Shown here: piece after piece, positions 1-8,216 of the stretch
Layout of the letters: every line of letters starts with the position of its first letter
Numbering within the stretch: position 1 is the first letter of the stretch
Source: Candidatus Firestoneibacteriota bacterium
GTDB lineage: Bacteria > Oederibacteriota > D2-FULL-39-29
Reading direction: 5' to 3'
DNA: 48,625 bases
Assembly (NCBI GenBank): GCA_903891415.1
Contig: CAITEH010000063.1
Location: forward strand, 1 to 48,625
Translations under genes and position numbers: made by a program
Notes under the pieces: model-generated
The model's database searches: none
What the model was told of the DNA's origin: nothing
What the model saw: only the letters and a program-made list of their open reading frames with translations

Positions 1-975
1 ACTGTTCTTTTGGTTGCAATGTTTTTATTTAAAGGTGTTTCTGCGGCCGCAATGGGTAATGCCGCAGGTTATGTGTTACTGGAAGATATTGGAGCCCGTG
101 GTGCAGGGCTTGCCGGGGCCTGTACCTCTTTCTCCGGGGACATCACTCTTTTAAGATATAATCCTGCAAGTATTTACGATATTCGCGACGCGCAATTATC
201 CAGTATTTATTATAACAGCGGTATGACCGGTATGAACTTCGGGAGCATAACTTACGGACAGAATATTGGAATAGGCGTCCTCGGTTTAAATTTAGCCTAC
301 CTGGACGGCGGGGTTATGGAATTAAATTCTTCCGACGGAAGTACCCTGAATGTTGCAAGCGAGCAGGACCTGATGGGCAGCGTAAGCCTTGGTATCCCTA
401 TGGGAAATAAATTGGGCCTGGGCGCAAGCATTAAGCTGCTTTCAAGCACCCTACTGGGGTCAAAGAACGCGCTGACTATAGCGGCGGACGCGGGCGCAGT
501 ATATAAAGGTTTTATTCTTGAGGAGCTGAATGCCGGCGCGTCTATATTAAATATGGGCACAGGATTGAAATATCTTGATACTATAGAACCTCTGCCTTTT
601 TATGTTCAAGCCGGTTTTTCCTATCCCGTAAACGGGCTTGCCGTTGATCTTCTGCTCGTAGCGGCAGTAGATGGTGTCTATAATATTAATGATAAAATAT
701 TCGGTGTTAAGGCGGGAATTGAAGGTAATTATAAAGAATTTTACGGAAGGATAGGCATACCTTTTGGTTTGACAGACGATCAGAGTTTTTCCCTGGGTCT
801 CGGTTACAGGATGAGTAATCAATATTCTTTTGATTACGCGGTAAGCTTCGGAAAATCATTGGGTTTGACACACCGGATAAGCATTGGGATGGCATTTGGA
901 GAAATAGAAGCGAGCCGGTCAAATATTAAAAAACTGGAAAAAAACCGCAATATTATTAAAAGGACAATTCAATAA
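1..975 (+). CDS. PorV/PorQ-like outer-membrane barrel protein, 5' end cut by window edge
   Basis: The frame is open to base 1, so the true start lies outside the window. The first visible residues form the hydrophobic core and cleavage end of a signal peptide (a stretch ending VSAAA near base 50). The mature part begins with a glycine-rich segment (LLEDIGARGAGLAGACT) followed by a YNPAS motif, which is typical of the PorV/PorQ and UPF0164-type barrels. The rest alternates short hydrophobic and polar strands with many glycines. By family it would sit in the outer membrane; PorV is a shuttle of type IX secretion, but no other T9SS component is visible here, so that role is not claimed. It ends just before a secreted propeller protein. 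A 6-bp inverted repeat (961-966 with 979-984) spans its stop codon. Confidence 0.65.
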   Translation, partial: TVLLVAMFLFKGVSAAAMGNAAGYVLLEDIGARGAGLAGACTSFSGDITLLRYNPASIYDIRDAQLSSIYYNSGMTGMNFGSITYGQNIGIGVLGLNLAYLDGGVMELNSSDGSTLNVASEQDLMGSVSLGIPMGNKLGLGASIKLLSSTLLGSKNALTIAADAGAVYKGFILEELNAGASILNMGTGLKYLDTIEPLPFYVQAGFSYPVNGLAVDLLLVAAVDGVYNINDKIFGVKAGIEGNYKEFYGRIGIPFGLTDDQSFSLGLGYRMSNQYSFDYAVSFGKSLGLTHRISIGMAFGEIEASRSNIKKLEKNRNIIKRTIQ

Positions 976-1032
976 AAATGTCCTATTTATGAAAAGGTCA
1001 ATTACTATTATGGCCCTTAAGGAGAAATGATC

Positions 1033-2499
1033 ATGAAAAAAATTATAATTATATTGTTTTTGTTAATGATTCAATACTTTGTTAAAACGGCTAATGCTGA
1101 TCTGCTCCCAACTACCTGGACTACCTCAGAGACTGAACAGAATTCCAGCGGTGGCCGGGCCATTGCGACAGATAGTTTAGGAAATATCTATGTTACAGGG
1201 TATATTTATGGGATAAATGGCGGGTTAAATTATGATGATGTGTGGCTTGGAAAATATGATGCCAACGGAAAGCGGATATGGGAACAGACTTACAATGGTA
1301 CAACAAGCTATTTTGACAAAGGGAACGGAATAACAGTTGATAGTTTGGGAAATATTTATGTCATAGGGTATACTGAAAATAAGACTCCGAATAGGTATGA
1401 CCTTTGGGCAAGAAAATATGATACCAATGGAAACGTGTTAACCACAACAACAAGCGTATCGGCCGTTGGCTACAATATTTGCACTGATAATGCGAATAAT
1501 ATATATGCTGTAGGAATTGGGCCTAACGGCGGAGCGTTCATTGTCAAATTCAACACCACCAATTTGACTGTTGTATGGTCTACTGCTGCCGGATCCTTGA
1601 CCAATGTCAGTGTACCTGCATATTTCGGGGATAATCTTATGGGTATTACCGTAGATGCCGCAGGAACATATATTTATGTCACAGCCGGAAGCAAAGGAGG
1701 CGTAGGTTTTCAAAGTAATATCTGGGTCGGGAAGTACAGTACAACTAATGGCAGTGAAATTTGGAGTAAAACTATTGGTACGGATAATAAAAGTTATGGG
1801 CAAAGTATAGTGCTGGACGGGAATGGGTATTTATATCTGTCAGGATTAACCGGTCTCTGGACAGGTTCAACTTCATTATGGTTAGGTAAGTATTCAATTG
1901 CTGACGGTAGTGAGATATGGCGAAAAAATAAAAGCACTGTTTCAGGGAAAGGAATAGCAATGTTCAACGGTGAGCTTTTTGTCACCGGAGCAATGTCAAG
2001 TTACCTGTGGCTGGCTAAATATGATACAAACGGAAACCAGCTTACAGAACAGAATCATACTTATTCAGGATCATTTATTTCCGACTCCGGCTATGGTATA
2101 TCGGCCGACAGTTCAGGAAATATTCTGGTAACAGGCGACGTAAAAAGTCATGTTTTTGTTGCAAAATATGGCAGTATCGCCATAGTTACTCCGCCGCAGA
2201 TCACCGGTTATTTAAAAATTGTAGGCGGAAAGGACGGATATGTTAACCCAAACAGATCTGAGACATCAAATTTTATTTATAAGACAACTGCAGAGGGTAC
2301 TGTTACCTTCAAAATATTCAATTCCAGGGGCAATTTATGCCGCACCGTGTCGGCAAACGCGAGCGGTCCATCGCAATATGACAGTTTTATTTTTGACTGC
2401 CGTAACGATTCTGGCGAAATTCTTGCTTCGGGTATCTATACGGTCAAAGCCGAAGGCCCCGGGATGGATCTGGTGAAAAAGATAGCGATCTTAAAATAG
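1033..2499 (+). CDS. Secreted SBBP-type beta-propeller protein with FlgD-like C-terminus
   Basis: I chose the ATG at 1033 rather than 1027 because GGAG at 1021-1024 lies 8 bases before it. The N-terminus is a signal peptide (MKKIIIILFLL... to about residue 23). The body carries repeated units of the form DSLGNIYVTGY / W..KYD.NG..., about 50 residues each; these are SBBP or bacterial beta-propeller repeats. The last 90 residues (GTVTFKIFNSRGNLCRTV ... ASGIYTVKAEG) look like the FlgD Ig-like fold often found at the end of secreted or surface proteins in candidate phyla. There are no catalytic residues to point to; binding or a surface role is inference. It stands among other exported proteins and may be co-transcribed with them. 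Confidence 0.7.
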   Translation: MKKIIIILFLLMIQYFVKTANADLLPTTWTTSETEQNSSGGRAIATDSLGNIYVTGYIYGINGGLNYDDVWLGKYDANGKRIWEQTYNGTTSYFDKGNGITVDSLGNIYVIGYTENKTPNRYDLWARKYDTNGNVLTTTTSVSAVGYNICTDNANNIYAVGIGPNGGAFIVKFNTTNLTVVWSTAAGSLTNVSVPAYFGDNLMGITVDAAGTYIYVTAGSKGGVGFQSNIWVGKYSTTNGSEIWSKTIGTDNKSYGQSIVLDGNGYLYLSGLTGLWTGSTSLWLGKYSIADGSEIWRKNKSTVSGKGIAMFNGELFVTGAMSSYLWLAKYDTNGNQLTEQNHTYSGSFISDSGYGISADSSGNILVTGDVKSHVFVAKYGSIAIVTPPQITGYLKIVGGKDGYVNPNRSETSNFIYKTTAEGTVTFKIFNSRGNLCRTVSANASGPSQYDSFIFDCRNDSGEILASGIYTVKAEGPGMDLVKKIAILK

Positions 2500-2531
2500 T
2501 CAGTTCCCGCTTTTCCTTAAGGAGGCAGCTT

Positions 2532-3716
2532 TTGCCGGGTAAAACTAACAAAGTAATAGTAATTATTTTTTTAACTGTATTAAGCATCGCGGCCGCTGAA
2601 AATGAAAAACCCGGCAATTTTACGGATATCTATAAAAAGTGGAAAAACGGCCCGCCTGCGGAGCCGGGTTTTTTCCCCATAGCGGTATGGCTGCAGTCGG
2701 TAGAAGACGCGCCGGCCTATAAAACCGCGGGAATAAATACCTTTGTGGCTCTCCGTGAAGGCCCTAAACCCGGAGAAATAGAAAAACTTGGCGCTGCGGG
2801 AATGTATCTGGTTTGCGAGCAAAATAAAACAGCGCTTTTAAAAAAAGATGACCGGACAATAATTGCCTGGAAGGGGGCAGAGGAACCTGATAATGCTCTA
2901 GTCCCTGTCTATGGCAAGAAAAACAATATTTGCACCAAGCCTGCCGTGGTAATTGCCGGATATAAAGATATTATTTACAGGGACAATTCCAGGCCGGTAC
3001 TTGCCAATTTCGGACAGGGCCTTGTGATAGATAATTATGAAGGCCGGGGGCCCGGCGCGGATATAAATGATTACCGGGAGTATTTTAAAGGCGGAGACAT
3101 CATATCGTTCAGTGTTTTTCCGGTTGCAGGCCGCGGGAGTGAAAATCTACTCTGGTATCAGGGAAAAGGCCTGGAGAGGATAGCTGAGTTTGGCGGGGCA
3201 GATAAAATAAAATGGAATTTTATAGAGACTGCAAGTATCCGGGAGCCGATAAAAAAACCATCATCCCTGGATATTAAGGCAGAAGTATGGATATCTATTG
3301 TACACGGTTCAAAAGGTATTGTTTACTATTGCCAGCAGTTTAAGCCAAACTATAATCCCCGCGCGCTGTTAAATGACAGAGAGATATTTACGGCTGTTTC
3401 CGGCATAAACCGCCAGATAAAAGAAATGGCTCCGGTCATTAACAGCCCTGATATAAGCGGCTTGACCGTTACCTCCGGGAGAAACGAAGCAACTATAAAA
3501 ACTGTAATGAAAATATATAAAGAAGATATTTATATCTTTGCCGTACCTGTGAGAAACGGAAAAACCACGGGAACCTTTATTATTAACGGTATTAAAAATG
3601 AAAATACGGCAGAGGTGCTTGGTGAAGCCCGGTCCGTTGAAATATCCGCTAAAGGTGTTTTTAAGGACAGTTTTCAATCCTGGCAGGTGCATCTTTATAA
3701 AATAAAGAAAAACTAG
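2532..3716 (+). CDS. Secreted glycoside-hydrolase-like protein
   Basis: The start is TTG, placed by AAGGAGG at 2519-2525. A signal peptide follows (hydrophobic VIVIIFLTVLSIAAA, cut near residue 22). The mature protein opens with FFPIAVWLQSVEDAPAYKTAGINTFVAL. This is the way many TIM-barrel glycosidases of the beta-galactosidase/cellulase clan begin: a first strand, then 'the traveller enters' helix. Later segments (AEVWISIVHGSKGIVYYC) resemble barrel strands 6-8, and the C-terminal 90 residues look like a beta-sandwich. I cannot place the two catalytic acids, so enzyme class and substrate stay open. It lies 32 bases after the propeller gene and upstream of a beta-helix protein, consistent with a polysaccharide-related secreted set. 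Confidence 0.5.
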   Translation: MPGKTNKVIVIIFLTVLSIAAAENEKPGNFTDIYKKWKNGPPAEPGFFPIAVWLQSVEDAPAYKTAGINTFVALREGPKPGEIEKLGAAGMYLVCEQNKTALLKKDDRTIIAWKGAEEPDNALVPVYGKKNNICTKPAVVIAGYKDIIYRDNSRPVLANFGQGLVIDNYEGRGPGADINDYREYFKGGDIISFSVFPVAGRGSENLLWYQGKGLERIAEFGGADKIKWNFIETASIREPIKKPSSLDIKAEVWISIVHGSKGIVYYCQQFKPNYNPRALLNDREIFTAVSGINRQIKEMAPVINSPDISGLTVTSGRNEATIKTVMKIYKEDIYIFAVPVRNGKTTGTFIINGIKNENTAEVLGEARSVEISAKGVFKDSFQSWQVHLYKIKKN

Positions 3717-3805
3717 GTATTTTCCCTGAATGATATATTTTGAAAGCTCAAGGAGTTGCCGGCCTTTACATGTTTTCTGTGTTATTTTATCAGGAAAACA
3801 GAATG

Positions 3806-3834
3806 TTGATTAATACTACTGACTCTGTTAAGAT
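3806..3834 (+). promoter_or_regulatory. Sigma70-type promoter for the beta-helix gene
   Basis: TTGATT at 3806-3811 and TAAGAT at 3829-3834 are 17 bases apart. Transcription from about 3841 would give a leader of about 31 bases containing GGAGG at 3861-3865, which supports the ATG at 3872 over the longer in-frame start at 3740. Confidence 0.5.
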
Positions 3835-3871
3835 AAGATTGAAAGAAAAACCGGCTTTTCGGAGGCAGAGC

Positions 3872-5311
3872 ATGAAAAATTTCCTTATTCCCGCCGTGCT
3901 GCTAATAACCCTGGAGCTTAGTGCTGCTACTTTTTATGTGAATGGCAGTAATGCCGGCGCCAAAGATTCAAATCCAGGCACCGCGGATTCACCCTGGCTG
4001 ACTATACAGCACGGGATTGATACCGTAAAACCCGGGGATACGGTAATTGTGCTTCCGGGCAGTTATGGGCGTATAAATATTAAAAGGAGCGGAACAAAAG
4101 ACGCTTTCATAACTATAAAAGGCTCCAGTGTGCCCGTACAGAAACATGTTGATAAAGTAAAAATATTTGACCCTCTGAAACCGCATGCTTTTCCGGGTGC
4201 TGTTAAAGAGAACGCGGTAACCAAAGGTTTCGAGTTTACGGGTGCGGCATTTATCAAAGTGGAAAATTTTGAGATAACAGCAGTGTCCGGCAGGGGCGGA
4301 ATATTCCTGAAAAAAACGGAAGCCATAGAAATAACCGGCAACTTTCTTCATGACTTGAATCCGTCTAAAGGGAATTTTGGCGGTATCAAGGCAGATAGCC
4401 AGGATAATAAAAATATTCTGGTAAAAGGTAATACTCTTTTCCGCTGTGCGGGAATAGGGATAAACATAACAGGCCAGGACTGGATAGTTGAGGGCAATGA
4501 GGTAAGCCGCGGGACCAATTGCAATACCGAAACCGGGGAAAATGTCGGCGGTGAAGATGCGGTCAGGGTGTTCGGTACCGGACACATAATAAGATATAAT
4601 TTCCTCCACGATTTTCTGGATGAAGAACAATTTCCTAAAAGCAATCCGCATATGGATGCTTTTCAGGTCTTTTCCGATAATCCGGGACAATATGCTTCCA
4701 ATATACTTATTGAGAAAAACTACTGTCTTAACATAGGGCAGATGTTAATGGGTTCAGATTCCGCAGAGACAAAGCGAAACGAGAACGGTATCCATCATTT
4801 TATTATTAAGAATAACGTTTTCAGGCGCGCGCACGCTTACGCTATCATTATCGGAAGGGGCTGTGATAATTTTACCTTTATTAATAATGTCGTAACGGAC
4901 TCCGTTTACGGAGCAGTTACCGTTAACGGTAATTCTCCCAAAGCTGTCATAGCCAACAATATCTTTTACAATAATTGCATGGCCGGCGCAAAAAGAGGCG
5001 GCAGGAGCGGGCAGGCAGGTATCGATGCCTCCAGTAAACCGGGTTCAATTATGGACTATAACCTGCATAATTTTGATTACACTTATCCAAAGAAAGATCC
5101 TGATTTTGACAAGCATAGTTTGTTTGGCGTTGACCCCAAGTTTGTAGACCCGGAAAAAGGTGATTACCGTCTGCAGGAAGGCAGCCCGGCCATAGACAAA
5201 GGTGATCCGTCATTTTCAGTACCCGAAGGCGGCGGAAAAAGGATAGATATCGGGGCTTTTGAATATGGCGGAAAAGATAACGACTGGTTCCTTAAATATA
5301 TCCAAAAATAG
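3872..5311 (+). CDS. Secreted right-handed beta-helix protein (polysaccharide-lyase-like)
   Basis: The open frame extends back to 3740, but ATG 3872 has GGAGG 7 bases upstream and opens a clear signal peptide (MKNFLIPAVLLITLELSA). The mature start (FYVNGSNAGAKDSNPGTADSPWLTIQHGID) and the following KPGDTVIVLPGSY are the classic entry of DUF1565/NosD-like and PL9-type parallel beta-helices. Many short coils with Asn ladders follow (ILVKGNTLFRC, IIKNNVFRR, FTFINNVVTD). The end (DYRLQEGSPAIDKGD...IDIGAFEY) is the usual C-terminal cap of these proteins. At 479 residues it has the size of pectate-lyase-9-like enzymes. Whether it is a lyase or only a binding scaffold cannot be told, since the catalytic lysine cannot be assigned by eye. 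Confidence 0.7.
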   Translation: MKNFLIPAVLLITLELSAATFYVNGSNAGAKDSNPGTADSPWLTIQHGIDTVKPGDTVIVLPGSYGRINIKRSGTKDAFITIKGSSVPVQKHVDKVKIFDPLKPHAFPGAVKENAVTKGFEFTGAAFIKVENFEITAVSGRGGIFLKKTEAIEITGNFLHDLNPSKGNFGGIKADSQDNKNILVKGNTLFRCAGIGINITGQDWIVEGNEVSRGTNCNTETGENVGGEDAVRVFGTGHIIRYNFLHDFLDEEQFPKSNPHMDAFQVFSDNPGQYASNILIEKNYCLNIGQMLMGSDSAETKRNENGIHHFIIKNNVFRRAHAYAIIIGRGCDNFTFINNVVTDSVYGAVTVNGNSPKAVIANNIFYNNCMAGAKRGGRSGQAGIDASSKPGSIMDYNLHNFDYTYPKKDPDFDKHSLFGVDPKFVDPEKGDYRLQEGSPAIDKGDPSFSVPEGGGKRIDIGAFEYGGKDNDWFLKYIQK

Positions 5312-5420
5312 TTTTTATTGCGCCATACCGGAGAAATTAAGTGCTTCCCGTCATTCTACAAGTATAGGTCTTATGGACTTTCCACGGCAATAATGCTATT
5401 ATAGTATAAGAGGTAATTAT

Positions 5421-6713
5421 ATGTTAAAAAAACCGGTTTTGCAGGTTGCCCTTGATTTTGTTGATATGCATAGAGCTTTAAAAGCCGCCGAGGAAGCAGT
5501 TTTAGGTGGAGCCGATTGGCTGGAAGCAGGAACACCTCTTATTAAGTCCGAGGGTTTGAATTGCCTCCGTCAGTTAAAGGCAAAATTCCCGGATAAAGTT
5601 ATCGTTGCGGATATGAAGACTATGGACGCGGGCCGGGCGGAAGTGGAAATAGCCGCCAAAGCCGGTGCCAGAGTCGTGGATGTACTGGGTGCTGCGTCTG
5701 ATTCCACCATTTCAGAGTGCGTTGAAGCGGCCAAGAATTATGGCTGTGAAATTATAGTTGATATGATAGATGTAAAAGATGTGGTAAGAAGAGCCAAAGA
5801 AGTAGAAAAACTCGGGGTAAATTATATCGGCATACATACCTCCATAGACATGCAGATGCGGGGGAAGTCGCCGTTTGAGATATTAAAACAGGTTGTGGCT
5901 GCTGTAAAAATTCCCGTTGCCGTTGCCGGCGGCATTAATTCTGAGAACATTGTCGAAGCTGTTAAAGCAGGCGCGGGTATCGTTATCGCCGGCGGGTCTA
6001 TTACCAAGGCAAAAGACGCAAGAAAAGCCGCTTCCGATATGAAAAAAGCCATGCATTCTCTTAAAAAAGTCAGCACAAAGCTTTTTAAAAGAGGCGGCGA
6101 AGAAGATATTGCAAATATCCTCAAACAGGTCTCCACTGCAAATCTTTCTGACGCGCTCCATAGAGCGCCCGCGCTGGAAGGCCTAAAACCGGTTCTAAAC
6201 GGGTTTAAACTCGCCGGTAAGGCGGTTACCGTAAGAACTTACCCCGGAGACTGGGCAAAACCCGTAGAGGCCATTGATATTGCGGAAGAGGGGGAAGTAA
6301 TAGTTATTGATGCGGCAGGAGTCGGGCCGGCGGTCTGGGGAGGGCTGGCTACCACAAGCAGTGTTAGAAAAAAACTCGCAGGAGTTGTTATTAACGGCGC
6401 CATCAGAGATACCGAAGAAATAAAAAATTTCAAATTCCCGGCTTTTTCCAAACTTATAATGTCCAATGCCGGCGAACCTAAAGGTTTTGGTGAAATTAAC
6501 ATTCCTATTACCATCTCCGGCAATAAAATATTCCCCGGGGACTGGATACTGGGTGACGATGACGGAATTATGGTTATCCCGAAAGAAAAAGCGGTTGAAT
6601 ACGCCAACCGGGCCATGGATGTTCTCGAAAAAGAAAACCGCCTGACAAAAGAGATCCTCCAGGACAGCACTCTTTCCTCGGTCATGGATCTTTTAAAATG
6701 GGAAAAGAAGTAA
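5421..6713 (+). CDS. hxlA: 3-hexulose-6-phosphate synthase fused to RraA-like domain
   Basis: Residues 1 to about 210 belong to the orotidine-5'-phosphate decarboxylase superfamily. ALD12 and VADMKTMDAG (D64, K66, D69) are the metal and catalytic motif shared by hexulose-6-phosphate synthase and keto-gulonate-phosphate decarboxylase. VAVAGGINSENI and IVIAGGSI are the phosphate-binding loops. Residues 225-430 form an RraA/HMG-aldolase-like domain, with the motif WGGLATTSS...NGAIRDTEEI. HPS joins formaldehyde to ribulose-5-phosphate, or runs in reverse to make pentose. The same fusion is known from archaea, where the role of the second half is unsettled. No isomerase (HxlB) is in the window. 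An AAGAGGT ribosome site lies at 5408-5414, with a weak TATTAT -10-like box just upstream. The alternative is a KGPDC-type decarboxylase. Confidence 0.8.
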   Translation: MLKKPVLQVALDFVDMHRALKAAEEAVLGGADWLEAGTPLIKSEGLNCLRQLKAKFPDKVIVADMKTMDAGRAEVEIAAKAGARVVDVLGAASDSTISECVEAAKNYGCEIIVDMIDVKDVVRRAKEVEKLGVNYIGIHTSIDMQMRGKSPFEILKQVVAAVKIPVAVAGGINSENIVEAVKAGAGIVIAGGSITKAKDARKAASDMKKAMHSLKKVSTKLFKRGGEEDIANILKQVSTANLSDALHRAPALEGLKPVLNGFKLAGKAVTVRTYPGDWAKPVEAIDIAEEGEVIVIDAAGVGPAVWGGLATTSSVRKKLAGVVINGAIRDTEEIKNFKFPAFSKLIMSNAGEPKGFGEINIPITISGNKIFPGDWILGDDDGIMVIPKEKAVEYANRAMDVLEKENRLTKEILQDSTLSSVMDLLKWEKK

Positions 6714-6753
6714 TTCCCGGGTAAAAAGCCTGCCATTTCTTAATGCCGCTAAT

Positions 6754-6763
6754 TGTATATACA
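6754..6763. promoter_or_regulatory. Palindromic operator candidate upstream of the toxin-antitoxin promoter
   Basis: TGTATATACA is a perfect 10-base palindrome lying 16 bases before the -35 box of the following operon. Ribbon-helix-helix antitoxins bind such short palindromes to repress their own operon; that this one does so is inference. Confidence 0.4.
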
Positions 6764-6779
6764 TCATCCTATATTTGTA

Positions 6780-6808
6780 TTGACATATTTATATTGGCTT
6801 GCTATGAT
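6780..6808 (+). promoter_or_regulatory. Consensus promoter of the toxin-antitoxin operon
   Basis: TTGACA (6780-6785) and TATGAT (6803-6808) are separated by exactly 17 bases. The predicted start near 6815 falls inside the ribosome-binding site (AAGGAGGT, 6813-6820). The mRNA would therefore have a leader of only about 10 bases, beginning with GGAGGT. Confidence 0.75.
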
Positions 6809-6824
6809 CTTTAAGGAGGTAAAT

Positions 6825-7073
6825 ATGAAAACTATAATGAAGTCTTTAAGGTTTCCTGTTGAGATACTTGATAAAAGCAGGGAAATTATGAAAAAAAAGA
6901 AGATCAATTTCACGCAGCTTACCATGGCCGCCGTTTCCAACTATGTTGAAGAAGCAAAGTACGAGGCAAAAGTAAATGAAGCATTTGGCGTTTGGAAAAC
7001 TTCAAAGCATAAAGGACTCAAAAAAGGCACGGATTTTTACGTCAGAAAACTTAGAAGGACCGGAAAAGGTTAA
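6825..7073 (+). CDS. Antitoxin-like small protein (probable ribbon-helix-helix)
   Basis: Start ATG 6825 is fixed by AAGGAGGT at 6813-6820; the longer in-frame start at 6753 lies upstream of the promoter and is not used. The product is 82 residues and rich in Lys and Arg. Its N-terminal piece (TIMKSLRFPVEILDKSREIMKKKKINFTQL split by a turn) has the strand-helix-helix pattern of CopG/Arc-type DNA-binding antitoxins. The tail is charged, as expected of a toxin-binding region. It ends with TAATG, overlapping by one base the start of a PIN-domain toxin, which is the main reason for the call. It is expected to neutralise the toxin and repress the operon together with it. Confidence 0.65.
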   Translation: MKTIMKSLRFPVEILDKSREIMKKKKINFTQLTMAAVSNYVEEAKYEAKVNEAFGVWKTSKHKGLKKGTDFYVRKLRRTGKG

Positions 7074-7441
7074 TGCCGGTATTTGATACGGATGTTATCA
7101 TAGACGCCCTTCGCGGCGTTGAAAAGGCAAAAGTCCTGCTTTTAAAATACAAACGGAATAACTATATCAGTTCAATAACAAGAGCTGAAGTGTATTTTGG
7201 CATGAGAAAAGATGAAAGGTACAGGACAACCTCTCTCCTTGACTGTTTTAAAGAAATACCGATAGATAGAGAAATAGTCGAAATGGCATACGATATAAAA
7301 GAAAATACAAAATATCTCGCAATGACGCTAAATGATTGCCTTATCTGCGCGTCAGCGGTGAAATTTAACGAATTTATTATTACAAGAAATTCAAGACACT
7401 ATCCTGCGAGATTTGTGAGAATATTCAAACCCCGGTATTGA
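7073..7441 (+). CDS. vapC: PIN-domain toxin, VapC family
   Basis: The 122-residue protein opens with FDTDVIIDALRG, the standard start of VapC ribonucleases. D5, E39 (ITRAEV) and D88 (LNDCLICASA) supply the acidic, metal-binding pocket. TRNSRHY (104-110) matches the usual last motif TRN..HF, in which the fourth acid is often missing. Family members cut tRNA or rRNA when the antitoxin is degraded. The start codon overlaps the antitoxin stop (TAATG), so the two are translationally coupled. No mobile-element marks flank the pair; it sits between two metabolic units. Confidence 0.85.
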   Translation: MPVFDTDVIIDALRGVEKAKVLLLKYKRNNYISSITRAEVYFGMRKDERYRTTSLLDCFKEIPIDREIVEMAYDIKENTKYLAMTLNDCLICASAVKFNEFIITRNSRHYPARFVRIFKPRY

Positions 7442-7541
7442 AAAACAGCAAAACAGGCTGGATCTTTGATAGCTTTGCAAAAAACGTTTTTATTTCAATA
7501 TTTATTTGCCTAAGAGCCCGGTTTTAAGCCGGGGAATGTAT

Positions 7542-7570
7542 TTGATTTAATATCTCTCTAGTGTTATAAT
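7542..7570 (+). promoter_or_regulatory. Sigma70-type promoter of the hdr-flx operon
   Basis: TTGATT (7542-7547), a 17-base spacer and a perfect TATAAT (7565-7570). Transcription from about 7577 gives a leader of about 43 bases before the GTG at 7620. A G+C-rich hairpin (7517-7521 with 7529-7533) lies just upstream but lacks a T run. Confidence 0.7.
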
Positions 7571-7619
7571 ACGTTGGTTTTTCAATGCTTTTTCAAAATT
7601 ATTTTGAGCGGAGTACCCG

Positions 7620-8216
7620 GTGAAATACGAGCTTCAGTTAAAGAACATAAAAGAGGGCTTTCGTAAGGATGTTGAGAATTTAAGCCAGCAGAAGATATCC
7701 AATTGCTATCAGTGCGGTAAATGCTCAGCCGGCTGCCCTGTGGCCTATGCCATGGATTATCCCCCCAGCATGATAATGCGTATGATACAGCTGGGCATGC
7801 ATGATCCGGTTATGTCCTCAAACACTTCCTGGTATTGCGTTTCCTGTGAAACCTGCACTACACGCTGCCCGAGAGAAATTGATATAGCTAAAGTTATGGA
7901 TACTCTTAAGATCATGGCGCAGGCAGGGAAATACAAACTTTCGGAGAACGAAATTCCTATTTTTGACTGGATCTTTCTTAAATCCATTGAACTCACCGGA
8001 AAAATATATGAATTAGGAATGATCGGCGCTTACAATCTGCTTTCTCTGAACCCTTTTAAAGATGTTTACCCTATGGGACTGAAAATGATACTTAAGGGAA
8101 AAATAGGTTTTATTCCGCATTTGATCTATAACCCTTTTGAGGTTATTAAAAATATCAGAATGTTCAACGCAATAAGAAAAAAGGATCGGGAAAGGATATA
8201 CGAAAAAAATGTTTAA
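7620..8216 (+). CDS. hdrC: Heterodisulfide reductase subunit C (HdrC)
   Basis: The start is GTG 7620, with GGAG at 7610-7613. Two [4Fe-4S] motifs are complete: C29-C32-C35-C39P (CYQCGKCSAGCP) and C73-C76-C79-C83P (CVSCETCTTRCP). The 198-residue length and the amphipathic C-terminal helix fit HdrC, the electron wire between HdrA and HdrB in the cytoplasm. The gene overlaps hdrB by 8 bases and opens a seven-gene operon. In bacteria such sets reduce a disulfide or another low-potential partner rather than CoM-S-S-CoB, since methanogenic cofactors are absent. Confidence 0.93.
   Translation: MKYELQLKNIKEGFRKDVENLSQQKISNCYQCGKCSAGCPVAYAMDYPPSMIMRMIQLGMHDPVMSSNTSWYCVSCETCTTRCPREIDIAKVMDTLKIMAQAGKYKLSENEIPIFDWIFLKSIELTGKIYELGMIGAYNLLSLNPFKDVYPMGLKMILKGKIGFIPHLIYNPFEVIKNIRMFNAIRKKDRERIYEKNV

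Noticed and set aside
976..987. AAATGTCCTATT, identical to the left-end repeat of the ISNCY-like element at 47805-47816
   Set aside because: A single 12-base match with no transposase remnant or second repeat nearby; chance or part of a weak hairpin (961-984).
3989..4690. Long antisense open frame (233 codons, minus strand) opposite the beta-helix gene
   Set aside because: No ribosome site, poor composition, and the plus-strand protein has a signal peptide and family motifs; it is a shadow.
6239..6736. Antisense open frame of 165 codons opposite the RraA-like domain
   Set aside because: Serine/proline-rich shadow of the well-conserved plus-strand gene.
7517..7533. Terminator behind the toxin gene
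   Set aside because: The CCCGG/CCGGG stem is short and not followed by T residues.
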